The notes: generated by a model not told the origin, from the sequence alone. DNA of 64,000 nt from Rhizobium sp. 11515TR (GCF_002277895.1 NZ_CP022998.1:3453501-3517500); one strand, 5' to 3'; counted from the stretch's first letter, positions 25,600-35,192 are shown. Program-made: numbers and translations.

Positions 25600-27753
25600 T
25601 CAATCTGAAAAGACGATGCGGCCGGCGCGGCGACGCGCCTGCAGCCAGCCGATGATGCTGGAGCGCATGCGAGCCACAAAGCGATCCCAGCCCGTCGGGT
25701 TATGGATGATATCGGCACGATAGAAGGAGGGACAGAGCACCGCCGCCTCCGAAACCTCGCCGCAATTGCCGCAGCCGACGCAATTATTGTCGATCGCCGC
25801 CACCGGATCGTCCTTCAAGGGGTCGTCGGTATGCTTGACCGACAACGAAGGACAGCCGGAAAGACGGATGCAGGCGTGATCGCCGGTGCAGACATCTTCG
25901 TCCACGCCGAAGCGCTCCTTGACCATGCGCTTGCCGTCCTTGACAGCCTTGGCAAACTGCGGCTTCACGCGGCGCTGCTTGTTGAGCATGCATTCCGAGG
26001 AGGCGACGATGATCTTCGGCCCCGGCTCCCTAGAGGTCAGAGCCTCACGCAGCGTGTCGCGCATCTTGGCGACATCATAGGTCCGATCGATCTGTCGCAC
26101 CCAGGTCGCGCCGATGCCCTTGACGGCATTGACGATGGAATTGTTGGTCTTGCGGCGCGGATTGAGGGCGCGCGAGGACGGTATGTCCTGCCCGCCGGTC
26201 GCCGCCGAATAGTAATTGTCGACGACGAGAATCACGCCATCCTGCTTGTTGAAGACGGCATTGCCGACCGATGTCGCAAGGCCATTGTGCCAAAAGCCGC
26301 CATCGCCCATGACCGAAATCACGCGCTTGTCAGCCGCGACATTGAAGGCCGAGGCCGCTGCCGGCCCGAGCCCGTAGCCCATGGTCGTGCTGCCGATATT
26401 GAAGGGTGGTAGAATCGAGAAGAGGTGACAGCCGATATCGCCTGATATGTGATGCTGGCCGAGTTCGCTCTCGACCATCTTCATGGCGGCGAAGATCGGG
26501 CGCTCCGGACAGCCGATGCAGAAGCCGGGCGGCCGCGGCGGCACGACCTCGGCCAATGCCTTGATCTTCGGATCGTTGAGAACAGGCGTCGGATCCGGTA
26601 GCGGCGGCTGGTTGCCGAGCAGCACGCGCTGGTGAACCTCGAGGAAATTCTTGATGCCCTTCATCAAGACGGGCGCGGTATATTCGCCGCCCATCGGCAG
26701 CACATCCTTGCCCGCGACCTTGGTCTGGATATCGCGGCGGCGCAGGATCGTATTCAGGGATTGCTCGATATACTCAGGCGCCCCCTCCTCCACCATCAGC
26801 ACCGCCTTCTTGCCGGCACAGAATTCGGCGATCTGGTCATCCACAAGCGGATAGGCGACGTTAAGGACGTAAAGCGGCACGGCTGAATTGCCGTAAACAT
26901 CGGCAAGTCCGAGCTGCTGCAGCGCACGCAGCACGCCATTATACATGCCGCCGAGCAGGATGATGCCGACATCGCCTTCCGAGGGTCCGAAATACTCGTT
27001 GAGCTGGCGCTTCCTGATGAAATCGACGGCAGCGGGCCAGCGTTTCTCCAGCTTTTCCTTCTCGTGCAGGAAGGATGCCGGCGGCAGCACGATGCGGTTG
27101 ACGTCACGAACCGGATTTTCAAGCGCCTGCTTCAGTGTATAGACGGGCCGCTTATTGTCCTTGGCGACGAACTGACCGTGCACATGGCAGCTGCGGATAC
27201 CGACCTGCAGCATGACCGGCGTGTTCGATATTTCCGAAAGCTCGAACCCCTCCTCGACCGCCTGCACGATCGACGGCAGGTTCGGGCGCGGGTTGAGCAG
27301 CCACATCTGCGATTTCATCGCATAGGCATGGCTGCGCTCCTGCATGATCGAGGAGCCCTCGCCGTAATCCTCGCCGATAATGATGAGCGCGCCGCCCGTC
27401 ACCCCGCCCGAAGACAGGTTGGAAAGCGCATCGGAGGCGACATTGGTGCCCGCCGTCGATTTCCAGGTGACGGCGCCGCGCACCGGATACATGACGGAGG
27501 CAGACAGCATGGCAGCAGCAGCAGCCTCCGAGGCCGACGTCTCGAAATGGACGCCCAGATCCTGCATCACGTCCTTGGCGTCTGCCAGCACGTCCATGAG
27601 ATGCGAGATCGGCGAGCCCTGATAGCCGCCGACATAGGAAACACCGGACTGCAGAAGTGCCTTGGTGATCGCGAGAATACCCTCGCCGCGGAAGATGTCG
27701 CCTTCCCCGAGCTTCAGATCCTCGACCTCGCGCGCAAACGATCGCTCGGCCAT
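25600..27753 (-). CDS. 2-oxoacid:ferredoxin oxidoreductase, IorA-like subunit with TPP site and ferredoxin-type Fe-S clusters
   Basis: The 717-residue protein has a ribosome site AAGGGG. The N-terminal pyrimidine-binding domain (IFRGEGILAITKALLQSGVSYVGGYQGSP) is followed by the domain II and TPP region. The diphosphate motif runs from GDGGFWHNG to VVDNYYSAATGG (about residues 480-515). The C-terminus carries cysteines for two clusters (CTGDHACIRLSGC and CVGCGNC with a distal CP). The enzyme oxidatively decarboxylates an aryl 2-oxo acid to its CoA thioester with ferredoxin. Indolepyruvate is the textbook substrate. The isatin/2-aminobenzoyl-CoA context favours isatinate (inference). Oxygen tolerance of rhizobial IorAB-type enzymes is a separate point of interest. 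Confidence 0.9.
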   Translation of the reverse strand: MAERSFAREVEDLKLGEGDIFRGEGILAITKALLQSGVSYVGGYQGSPISHLMDVLADAKDVMQDLGVHFETSASEAAAAAMLSASVMYPVRGAVTWKSTAGTNVASDALSNLSSGGVTGGALIIIGEDYGEGSSIMQERSHAYAMKSQMWLLNPRPNLPSIVQAVEEGFELSEISNTPVMLQVGIRSCHVHGQFVAKDNKRPVYTLKQALENPVRDVNRIVLPPASFLHEKEKLEKRWPAAVDFIRKRQLNEYFGPSEGDVGIILLGGMYNGVLRALQQLGLADVYGNSAVPLYVLNVAYPLVDDQIAEFCAGKKAVLMVEEGAPEYIEQSLNTILRRRDIQTKVAGKDVLPMGGEYTAPVLMKGIKNFLEVHQRVLLGNQPPLPDPTPVLNDPKIKALAEVVPPRPPGFCIGCPERPIFAAMKMVESELGQHHISGDIGCHLFSILPPFNIGSTTMGYGLGPAAASAFNVAADKRVISVMGDGGFWHNGLATSVGNAVFNKQDGVILVVDNYYSAATGGQDIPSSRALNPRRKTNNSIVNAVKGIGATWVRQIDRTYDVAKMRDTLREALTSREPGPKIIVASSECMLNKQRRVKPQFAKAVKDGKRMVKERFGVDEDVCTGDHACIRLSGCPSLSVKHTDDPLKDDPVAAIDNNCVGCGNCGEVSEAAVLCPSFYRADIIHNPTGWDRFVARMRSSIIGWLQARRRAGRIVFSD

Positions 27754-28117
27754 GACGTTACCCCTTTGCCCTTGTGGGCTTGTTTTAAATCATTTGCAAA
27801 ATCATATTTTGAACTTCCTTGAACTGTCAACGAACAATTATGCGATACCGCCGCATCATTTTGCGATATCGGCCGCGCAGCAATACATTGTCACCGGCCG
27901 ACATTGTTGACTCGGATATCTCCATTGCGCTCAAATATATGCGTATGCATAAAATTTACGCGGACATGTGAAGCCGAATAAGAATTGCGGACCGCCCCAG
28001 AGAAAGCGCTTGCCGCTCCAAAAGATGTATTTTAAGATTAAAACATTCCGACAATAAATCGCCAGCGGCAGTTGGGCGTCATGCTTTTCTGTCGCTTAAC
28101 AGGGGAACGGAGTGACC
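27754..28117. promoter_or_regulatory. Divergent intergenic region (IorA-like / ABC importer) with palindrome site 3
   Basis: This AT-rich 364-nt region has no gene. TTTTAAGATTAAAA (28030-28043) matches the shared palindrome at 13 of 14 positions, 75 nt before the importer's start codon. Weaker AT-rich dyads occur near the IorA-like start (27783-27820). Two imperfect GCGATA-containing repeats lie at about 27840-27880, and a TATGCATA palindrome lies near 27950. The region probably controls both directions. Confidence 0.6.
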
Positions 28118-29653
28118 ATGACAACGCTTACTCGGCGCGAGGCCCTGAGCCTCGGCGCAGCCGCATTCGTGACTGGGATTTTAGCCGGCAGAACGCCTGT
28201 GGAAGCAGCGGAAGCCGGCACACTGACCATTGCCTTCAACGTCAATTTGCCCTCTTTCGATCCGACGACCGGCCCGTCCGCCGTCAACCCGACGATCCAG
28301 GCGATCTATCGCTCGGTCTTCGACCAGTTCATCGGCCAGGGGCCTGATCTGAAATTCCAGCCGGGCCTGCTCACCGCCTGGGGCTGGAACGACGACAAGA
28401 CCAAGGTCTGGATGGACGTCCGCGAAGGTGTGACCTGGCACGACGGCTCCAAGTTCACGCCGGATGATGTCGTCTGGTCGCTGGAGCGCGCCGCCAAGCA
28501 GGACACCGGCAATCCGATCCAGTTCATCTGGTCGACCGCCAACAATTACAAGGTGGAAGGCAACCGCATCACTGGCGATGTAGTCCGCTTCGAGCCGACT
28601 TTCTTCAAATGGATGGCCTTCCTCACCGGCTACGTGCTGCCGAAGGATTATTACACCAAGGTGGGGGCGCAAGGTTTCGAAAAGAAGCCGATCGGCACCG
28701 GCCCCTATATGGTCGATGCCTATGAAGGCAATTCCTATCTGCGCCTGAAGGCGAACCCGAATTATTTCGGCGGCAAGCCTGCCTTCGACACTGTCATCTT
28801 CAAGTTCGTGCCGGACACGACGAGCCGCGTGGCCGAAATCGAGTCCGGCTCGTCCGACGTGACGCTGGAAATCCCCTATGAGGATTTCGACCGGCTGAAG
28901 AAGAAGTCCGGTCTCGCGGGCGTCGCCACGCCGATTTCCGATATCGGCATGATCTTCATCAGCAATGTCGATCCGATGCTCGACAAGAATGTCCGTCTCG
29001 CCGCCAACATGGCGATCGACAAGGAAGCAATCATCAAGCGGCTTCTGCGCGGTTACGGCAACGCCCTGTCGACGCTGGAAGCGCCGGAATATGAGGCCTA
29101 CGACGCCTCGGTCAAAACTCCTTACGATCCGGAACAGGCCAAGAAGCTCCTGGCGGCCAGCGGCTATTCGCCGGAAAAGCCGGTGAAATTCACCATCAAG
29201 ACGACCCGTGGTTTCAAGCCGAAGGATTACGAGATGATCCAGGCGATCGTCGGCATGTGGCGCAAGGTCGGGATCGAGGCTGACATTGAAGTCTACGAAA
29301 TCGCCAAGCACTACGAGCTGCGCGCCGCCCATCAGCTCGGGCCGGCCGCCTTCTATAACTGGGGCAACGCCATCGGCGATCCCACGACCTCGACCGGCTT
29401 TGCCATGTTCGGCCCCTCGCCGCACTCCGCCTGGAAAACCAAGGATGTCGACGACATGCTTGGGCCGCTCTGGGGCGAAAAGGATGAGGCGAAGCGCATT
29501 GCCGGCTGGAAGGCGGCGATCAAATACATCGCCGAACAGGGCTATGTGATCCCGCTGCTGCAATATGCCCAGCCGATCGTCTACAAATCGAGCCTCAAGG
29601 TCACGCCGAACGTTTCCGGCGCCCTGCAGCCGACGCTGGTGTCGAAGGCTTGA
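28118..29653 (+). CDS. ABC transporter substrate-binding protein, family 5 (oligopeptide/nickel/opine type)
   Basis: I prefer the ATG at 28118 (GGAG just upstream; 511 residues) over the overlapping GTG at 28112. The N-terminus has a Tat-like or Sec signal (TLTRREALSLGAAAFVTGILAG). The mature part is a complete family 5 protein (PGLLTAWGWNDDKTKVWMDVREGVTWHDGSKFTPDDVVWSLE). It supplies a DppBCDF-type importer encoded directly downstream. A TTTTAAGATTAAAA operator 75 nt upstream places it in the aromatic regulon, so the cargo may be an aromatic conjugate or amide rather than general peptides (inference). Confidence 0.92.
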   Translation: MTTLTRREALSLGAAAFVTGILAGRTPVEAAEAGTLTIAFNVNLPSFDPTTGPSAVNPTIQAIYRSVFDQFIGQGPDLKFQPGLLTAWGWNDDKTKVWMDVREGVTWHDGSKFTPDDVVWSLERAAKQDTGNPIQFIWSTANNYKVEGNRITGDVVRFEPTFFKWMAFLTGYVLPKDYYTKVGAQGFEKKPIGTGPYMVDAYEGNSYLRLKANPNYFGGKPAFDTVIFKFVPDTTSRVAEIESGSSDVTLEIPYEDFDRLKKKSGLAGVATPISDIGMIFISNVDPMLDKNVRLAANMAIDKEAIIKRLLRGYGNALSTLEAPEYEAYDASVKTPYDPEQAKKLLAASGYSPEKPVKFTIKTTRGFKPKDYEMIQAIVGMWRKVGIEADIEVYEIAKHYELRAAHQLGPAAFYNWGNAIGDPTTSTGFAMFGPSPHSAWKTKDVDDMLGPLWGEKDEAKRIAGWKAAIKYIAEQGYVIPLLQYAQPIVYKSSLKVTPNVSGALQPTLVSKA

Positions 29654-29658
29654 GAAAA

Positions 29659-29808
29659 GCCTTCTCCCCTTGGGGAGAAGGTGGCCCGAAGGGTCGGATG
29701 AGGGGGTGGCGCGGCATATTCCGTGGAACCTTACGGTGCAACGCCCCCTCAACCTGCGCCCCTTCGACAAGCTCAGGAGCGCGTCCTTCTCCCCGCTGGG
29801 GAGAAGGT
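29659..29808. repeat. RIME-like intergenic mosaic repeat (copy 1)
   Basis: Two hairpins with arms CCTTCTCCCC/GGGGAGAAGG-type bound the element: 29660-29681 and a second near 29785-29807. GTGGCCCGAAGGGTCGGATG adjoins the first. A second copy lies at 42573-42708. It separates the binding-protein gene from the permease genes and may act as an mRNA processing or stability element. Confidence 0.75.
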
Positions 29809-29843
29809 AAGGCCATCAGCCATGCGATCGGAACTCATAACGC

Positions 29844-30851
29844 ATGATAGCAGTCTCCATTCTCAACCGGCTGATCATGGCCGCGATTACCCTCTTCGGA
29901 GTGGCGGTGATCGTCTTCGTCCTGCTACGCGTCGTCCCGGGCGATCCGATCGCGATGATGATCTCGCCGGGCGCAAGCCCCGCCGATATTGCTGCGCTGC
30001 GCGCCCATTACGGGCTCGATGCGAGCCTGGCCACTCAATTCTGGCTTTGGCTGAAATCAGTTCTGATAGGTGATTTCGGCACGTCGATCTCCCTGAAGCG
30101 CGGTGTGCTATCGCTGCTTGGCGAACGCCTCCCCGCAACGCTGGAGCTTGCCTTTGCCGCGCTGGTCCTAGCGGTTCTTCTCGGTGGCTCGGTCGCGATC
30201 ATCGGCACGCTTGCTCGCCGCACGATTTTCGAACCCGTGATCGATAGCCTCAACGGCCTTTTCTTGGCTGTTCCGGATTTCGTCTGGGCACTCGCGCTGG
30301 TCCTGGTTCTCGGAGTCCTCTTTCCGCTTTTTCCGCTCTCCGGCCGTATCGATCCGAGCATCGACGCACAATTCGCAACCCCTTTTTATCTCATCGAAAG
30401 CCTCGTAACATTTCGCTTCGGCATCTTCGCGGATATCTGCGCCCATATGGTCATGCCGGTCCTGGCGCTGGGCCTGCCGCTCGCCGCCATTATTGCCCGC
30501 GTGCTGAAAGCCGCACTCTCCGAGGCCATGGTGCAGGACTATATCCTGCTTGCAAAGCTGAAGGGCATGTCGGAACTGCGGCTTGTGCTGCAGGAGGCGC
30601 TGCGCAATGCCGTCGGCCCGACGATCGCGCTGACCGGCGTGCAATTCACCTTCCTGATCGGCGGCACCGTCATCGTCGAGCGCATCTTCGCCTATCCCGG
30701 CATCGGCAACATGGCGATCGATGCCGTCATCAACCGCGATCTGCCGCTGATCCAGGGGCTGGTGCTGGCCTTCGGCGCTCTGTTCATTCTCGTCAACCTG
30801 GCGGTCGACCTCCTGGTCGCGGCCTTCAATCCGAGGCTCGTCCATGGCTGA
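29844..30851 (+). CDS. ABC transporter permease, DppB/OppB family
   Basis: The 335-residue protein starts at 29844 with only a weak ribosome site. It has the DppB N-terminal helix (NRLIMAAITLFGVAVIVFVLLRVVPGDPI), six membrane segments, and the EAA loop LAKLKGMSELRLVLQEALRNAVGPTIAL. It is the first membrane subunit of the importer. Its end overlaps the next permease gene by 8 nt, showing tight translational coupling. Confidence 0.94.
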   Translation: MIAVSILNRLIMAAITLFGVAVIVFVLLRVVPGDPIAMMISPGASPADIAALRAHYGLDASLATQFWLWLKSVLIGDFGTSISLKRGVLSLLGERLPATLELAFAALVLAVLLGGSVAIIGTLARRTIFEPVIDSLNGLFLAVPDFVWALALVLVLGVLFPLFPLSGRIDPSIDAQFATPFYLIESLVTFRFGIFADICAHMVMPVLALGLPLAAIIARVLKAALSEAMVQDYILLAKLKGMSELRLVLQEALRNAVGPTIALTGVQFTFLIGGTVIVERIFAYPGIGNMAIDAVINRDLPLIQGLVLAFGALFILVNLAVDLLVAAFNPRLVHG

Positions 30852-31737
30852 CGTGACCTCGCCCGCTATGTCGCGCCCGCCTTCCAGAATGGCGAAACGC
30901 CTGCGCGCAATGCTCGCCGAGCCGAAGGTGATATTCGGCGGCGGCCTTATTCTTATCCTCCTCATCCTCGCGATCTTTGCGCCCTACATCGCACCGAAGA
31001 ATCCGCTCGAGCAGGATCTGATGTCCGGCACCCTGCCGCCGGCGTGGATCGAGGGTTCCGATCCGGGCTTCCTGTTCGGCACGGACGATCTTGGCCGCGA
31101 CGTGCTGTCCCGCGCCATCTTCGGCACGCGCATCGCTCTGACGGTCGCCTTCGTCGCGGCTGGGCTCGCGGCCTTGATCGGCACGTTGCTCGGCCTTCTC
31201 GCCGGCTGGTATGGCAGCTGGATCGACAAGGTGATCTCCCGCCTCGTCGATATCTGGATGGCCTTCCCGCCGGTGCTACTGTCGATCCTGCTCGTGGCCG
31301 TCTTCGGGTCCGGCGTGCACTCGGTCATCGCGGCCGTCGTCATCATCGACTGGACGCGCTTCTGTCGCGTCGTGCGCTCGGAAACGCAGGCACAGGCGCG
31401 GATGGACTATGTGACCGCAGCCCACACCATCGGCTTTTCGCGAGCGAGAATCCTCTTCAGCGAAATCCTGCCGAATGTGACGCCGGTGTTGATCGCCCTC
31501 GTCAGCCTGGAAATGGGCATCGCCGTCATCGTCGAAGCCATCCTGTCCTTTGTCGGCCTGTCGGTCTCCTCCGACACGCCGACCTGGGGTGGCATGATCG
31601 CCGAGGGGCGGCAGATGATCTATCAGGGTTGGTGGGTGCTCGTCGTGCCGCTGCTCGCACTCTTTGCGACGGTGCTTGCCTTCAATCAACTCGGTGACGG
31701 CCTGCGCCGCGCCCTCGATCCGGTGATGCGCCGATGA
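30844..31737 (+). CDS. ABC transporter permease, DppC/OppC family
   Basis: The 297-residue protein has the DppC N-terminal segment after a cytoplasmic leader. The GTDDLGRDVLSRAIFGTRIAL motif is typical of OppC/DppC proteins, and the EAA-type loop is AAHTIGFSRARILFSEILPNVTPVLIA. It pairs with the DppB-like subunit. Its stop overlaps the first ATPase gene (ATGA). Confidence 0.94.
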   Translation: MADVTSPAMSRPPSRMAKRLRAMLAEPKVIFGGGLILILLILAIFAPYIAPKNPLEQDLMSGTLPPAWIEGSDPGFLFGTDDLGRDVLSRAIFGTRIALTVAFVAAGLAALIGTLLGLLAGWYGSWIDKVISRLVDIWMAFPPVLLSILLVAVFGSGVHSVIAAVVIIDWTRFCRVVRSETQAQARMDYVTAAHTIGFSRARILFSEILPNVTPVLIALVSLEMGIAVIVEAILSFVGLSVSSDTPTWGGMIAEGRQMIYQGWWVLVVPLLALFATVLAFNQLGDGLRRALDPVMRR

Positions 31738-32606
31738 CATCTCCACTCCTCTCCATTAACGGCCTCAGCGCCATATCCGACCGCGACGGCGGCGCCCCGA
31801 TCCTGCGTGATGTTTCCCTGACGCTCACGCGCGGCGAAGTGCGCGGGCTCGTCGGCGAAAGCGGCGCCGGAAAATCCACCATCGCCAAGGCCTTACTCGG
31901 CATCCTGCCGCGCAGCGTCCGCATCACGAACGGCTCGATATTGTTCGAAAACCGTGACCTGCTCACGCTCTCCGCCAGGGAATTGCGAGACATCATGGGC
32001 AGCGAAATCTCGCTGATCCCGCAGGACCCACAAACGGCACTTAATCCCGGCCGCCGCATCGAGGCGCAACTAACAGACGGCCTGCGGCTGAAACGGGGCA
32101 TGTCATCAAACAATGCTCGGCGGCGGGCGCTGAAGCTGTTGGAAGAAGTGCATATCCGCGATCCCGAGCGTGTACTGCGCGCCTATCCGCATGAATTGTC
32201 TGGCGGCATGCGCCAGCGCATATTGATCGCCGCCGCCTTCGCGCTGGAGCCGAAATTGGTCGTCGCCGACGAGCCCACTACCGCGCTCGACGTCACCGTG
32301 CAGAAGCAGATCCTGCGGCTGATCCGCGGTCTGCAGGAAGCGCACGGCACCGCCGTCATCTTCGTCACGCACGATCTCGGCGTCGTCGCCCAGATCTGCG
32401 GCAGCGTCACGCTGCTCTACGCCGGCAAGGTTATCGAGGACGGGCGTACAAGCGACGTGCTGATACAGCCCAAGCATATCTACACGAAATCCTTGATATC
32501 GGCCGGGCCGCGCTACGACCGACCGGATGCCGGGCTGACGCCGGTGCCGCAAGCCGTTTTCGAACAATTGCGCCGCGAAATCGGCATTCCGGAGGGCGGC
32601 CGATGA
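31734..32606 (+). CDS. ABC transporter ATP-binding protein, DppD/OppD family
   Basis: In this 290-residue protein, Walker A is GESGAGKSTIAKA (about residues 43-55), the signature is LSGGMRQRILIAAA, and Walker B is KLVVADEPTTALD with the switch His in VTHDLGVVAQ. The C-terminal peptide-transporter extension (oligopeptide-type tail, IYTKSLISAGPR) is present. It overlaps its neighbours by ATGA on both sides. Confidence 0.95.
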   Translation: MTSPLLSINGLSAISDRDGGAPILRDVSLTLTRGEVRGLVGESGAGKSTIAKALLGILPRSVRITNGSILFENRDLLTLSARELRDIMGSEISLIPQDPQTALNPGRRIEAQLTDGLRLKRGMSSNNARRRALKLLEEVHIRDPERVLRAYPHELSGGMRQRILIAAAFALEPKLVVADEPTTALDVTVQKQILRLIRGLQEAHGTAVIFVTHDLGVVAQICGSVTLLYAGKVIEDGRTSDVLIQPKHIYTKSLISAGPRYDRPDAGLTPVPQAVFEQLRREIGIPEGGR

Positions 32607-33451
32607 GCGTTTCCGACAATCTCCTGTCCGCCAGGGGCATCGAGGTCACCTATGGCGCCAAGCGGCATCTGTTCGGCCCGCCGGGCCTTGGCATCAAGGT
32701 GCTGCACGGCGTCAATATCGATATCCGCCGCGGCGAAACCGTCGGCATTGTCGGCGAAAGTGGCTCGGGCAAGACGACGCTGGGCCGCGCCCTGCTGCGG
32801 TTAGTTGATGTGACGGCGGGCAGCATCCATTTCGATGGCCGAGACATTACACATCTGCCCGATACCGACATGCGGCCACTGCGCCGCCGCATGCAGATGA
32901 TCTTTCAGGACCCCATGGCCTCGCTCAATCCGCGCCACACGATCCGCCGCATCTTCGTTGAGCCATTACTCCTGCATCGGCTGGCTTCGGACCGGAAAGA
33001 AGCCGAGCGGCAGGTTGCCGCAATTCTCGAGCGGGTGACGCTGCCGCAGGCCTGTCTCGATCGCAATTCGCATGAGCTTTCCGGTGGCCAGCGCCAGCGC
33101 ATCGGCATCGCGCGAGCCGCCTTGCTAAAGCCGGATTTTGTGCTCGCCGACGAGATCGTCTCCGGCCTCGACGTGTCGACCCAGGCACAGGTACTCAATC
33201 TACTGAAGGAGCTTTCGCGCGATCTCGGCCTCTCAATGGCCTTCATCAGCCACGATCTCTCCGTCATCCGCGCCGTCTGCGACCGCGTCTATGTCCTGCG
33301 TAACGGCCGCGTCGAGGAGGAAGGCGATTGCGAGCGCGTCTTCACCGCACCCGCTTCCGCCTACACGCGCACGCTGCTCGATGCTATTCCCTTGCCGGAA
33401 ATCGATCCGCATTGGCTCGGCCGCGAGACGGGCCAGGAAAACGCTGCCTGA
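32603..33451 (+). CDS. ABC transporter ATP-binding protein, DppF/OppF family
   Basis: In this 282-residue protein, Walker A is GESGSGKTTLGRA, the Q-loop is MIFQDPMASLNPRH, the signature is LSGGQRQRIGIARA, and Walker B is DFVLADEIVSGLDVS. It is the last gene of the five-gene importer and converges on the CoA-ligase gene with a 15-nt gap. The Walker B Glu-Ile-Val in place of the usual Glu-Pro-Val is a minor variation. Confidence 0.95.
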   Translation: MSVSDNLLSARGIEVTYGAKRHLFGPPGLGIKVLHGVNIDIRRGETVGIVGESGSGKTTLGRALLRLVDVTAGSIHFDGRDITHLPDTDMRPLRRRMQMIFQDPMASLNPRHTIRRIFVEPLLLHRLASDRKEAERQVAAILERVTLPQACLDRNSHELSGGQRQRIGIARAALLKPDFVLADEIVSGLDVSTQAQVLNLLKELSRDLGLSMAFISHDLSVIRAVCDRVYVLRNGRVEEEGDCERVFTAPASAYTRTLLDAIPLPEIDPHWLGRETGQENAA

Positions 33452-33466
33452 TAAGCACTCGGAGGT

Positions 33467-35080
33467 TCAGTTGCGCAAGCGGAAGCGCTGTATCTTGCCC
33501 GATTCCGTCTTCGGCAGAGCTTCGACGAAGATAATGGAACGCGGATATTTGTAAGGCGCGATGATCGCCTTCACATGATCCTGCAGCTTGCGAACCTGCA
33601 GATCCGAGGCAACGATGCCGGGTGCCAGCACCACATGCGCCTGCACGATATGGCCTCTTTCCTCGTCGGGCTTGCCGACGACGGCACATTCCAGCACATC
33701 GCTATGCGAAAGAAGGGCCGCCTCCACTTCCGGTCCGGCAATATTGTAACCGGCCGAAAGAATGATGTCGTCGGAACGGGCGGCAAAATGGAAATAGCCG
33801 TCCTCATCCTGAATGAAGCTGTCGCCCGTCAGGTTCCAGCCGTCTCGCACGTAGTCGGCCTGTCTGTGGTCGGCGAGATAGCGGCAGCCGATCGGTCCGC
33901 GAACAACGAGTTTGCCGATGACCCCACGCGGAACCTCGTTCATATCGTCATCGACCACGCGGGCCTCATAGCCCGTCAACGGCTTGCCCGTGCAGTTCGG
34001 CTTGGCGTCGGACAGGCGATTGGAAATGAAGATATGCAGCATCTCGGTCGAGCCGATACCGTCGAGGATCGGCTTGCCGGTCTTGCGCGTCCATTCCTCG
34101 AAAATCGGTCCCGGCAGCGTCTCGCCGGCCGAAACGGCGATACGAAGTGAAGACAGATCCGCCCCCTCTTCCATCGCCGCCAGCATGGCGCGATAGGCCG
34201 TCGGCGCGGTGAAGCTGATGGTCGCTCCATATTCCTGGATGATCTCGACCATGTTCTTCGGCGAAGCATTTTCGAGCAGTGCCGTCGATGCGCCAAAACG
34301 CAAGGGGAATACGACCAGACCGCCGAGCCCGAAGGTGAAGGCGATCGGCGGCGAGCCGATGAAGACGTCGTCGGGGGTCACCTGCAGGACTTCCTTGGCA
34401 TAGGCGTCGGCGATGATCAGGATATCGCGATGGAAATGCATCGTCGCCTTCGGCACACCCGTCGATCCGGAAGTGAAACCGAGCAGCGCGACATCGTCTC
34501 TACCGGTTTTCACCGGCTCAAAGCGAACGGACTTGTTCAGCGCGATGCGATCGAGCTCGGCATCGTGATTGGCGGTTCCGTCGAAGCCGATCACCTGCTT
34601 GAGGAAACGGCTGTCCTTGGCTGCTGCAACAAGCTCCTCCAGCAGCCGCGTATCGCAAAGCGCAAGGGAGATTTCCGCCTTGTCGATGACCTTAGAAAGC
34701 TCGCCTGCTCGCAACATCGGCATGGTATTGACCGCAACGGCGCCGACCTTCGTCACCGCCAGCCAGCAGGCGATCATGGCAGGATTGTTGCCGGAGCGGA
34801 TGAGGACGCGATTGCCCGGCTTCACGCCGAAATTCTCAATGAGCGCGTGCGCGATGCGGTTGGTCCAATCCGCCAGCTCCTTGTAGGTGCGGCGACGGCC
34901 GTTGCCGATCAAGGCAACGTGATCGGCGAAACCCCTCTCGACCATGCGGTCGCTGAGTTCGAAACCGGCATTCAGCCATTCCGGATAGTCGAAACCCTCC
35001 ATCCGCAGCTCGGGCCATTCATCGAAGGGCGGCAGATTGTCTCGCGTGAATGTATCGGTATGACCGGTCGGTCCCAGCAT
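33467..35080 (-). CDS. Probable 2-aminobenzoate (anthranilate)-CoA ligase
   Basis: The 537-residue acyl-adenylate-forming enzyme starts at 35080 with GGGAG upstream. Motifs are the P-loop LLGFTSGSTGVPKATMHFHRD, the A5 region DGIGSTEMLHIF, the A7/A8 segment and hinge (TGDSFIQDEDGYFHFAARSDDIILSAGYN), and the catalytic Lys in PKTESGKIQRFRLRN. The branch is that of benzoate- and 2-aminobenzoate-CoA ligases. Adjacency to the monooxygenase/reductase gene (divergent, 297-nt gap) makes anthranilate the best guess for the substrate. It yields 2-aminobenzoyl-CoA, AMP and PPi. A palindromic operator copy is 113 nt upstream of the start. Confidence 0.87.
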   Translation of the reverse strand: MLGPTGHTDTFTRDNLPPFDEWPELRMEGFDYPEWLNAGFELSDRMVERGFADHVALIGNGRRRTYKELADWTNRIAHALIENFGVKPGNRVLIRSGNNPAMIACWLAVTKVGAVAVNTMPMLRAGELSKVIDKAEISLALCDTRLLEELVAAAKDSRFLKQVIGFDGTANHDAELDRIALNKSVRFEPVKTGRDDVALLGFTSGSTGVPKATMHFHRDILIIADAYAKEVLQVTPDDVFIGSPPIAFTFGLGGLVVFPLRFGASTALLENASPKNMVEIIQEYGATISFTAPTAYRAMLAAMEEGADLSSLRIAVSAGETLPGPIFEEWTRKTGKPILDGIGSTEMLHIFISNRLSDAKPNCTGKPLTGYEARVVDDDMNEVPRGVIGKLVVRGPIGCRYLADHRQADYVRDGWNLTGDSFIQDEDGYFHFAARSDDIILSAGYNIAGPEVEAALLSHSDVLECAVVGKPDEERGHIVQAHVVLAPGIVASDLQVRKLQDHVKAIIAPYKYPRSIIFVEALPKTESGKIQRFRLRN

Positions 35081-35192
35081 TGCCTTGCTCCCACATTCTT
35101 ATCGATCAATCGCCACAACAGCCGTTTCCCCGCGGTGCATATAGCGTTGTCAAAAAAGATCGCACCGAAGCCCGCGATGTTCAAGCAAGAAA

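Noticed and set aside
24031..27753. IorAB as part of auxin biosynthesis
   Set aside because: The product of indolepyruvate oxidation would be indoleacetyl-CoA, but the flanking genes are all for degradation of 2-aminobenzoyl derivatives.
28181..29770. A 529-codon minus-strand frame opposite the family 5 binding-protein gene
   Set aside because: No recognisable motifs; the plus-strand product is a complete binding protein.
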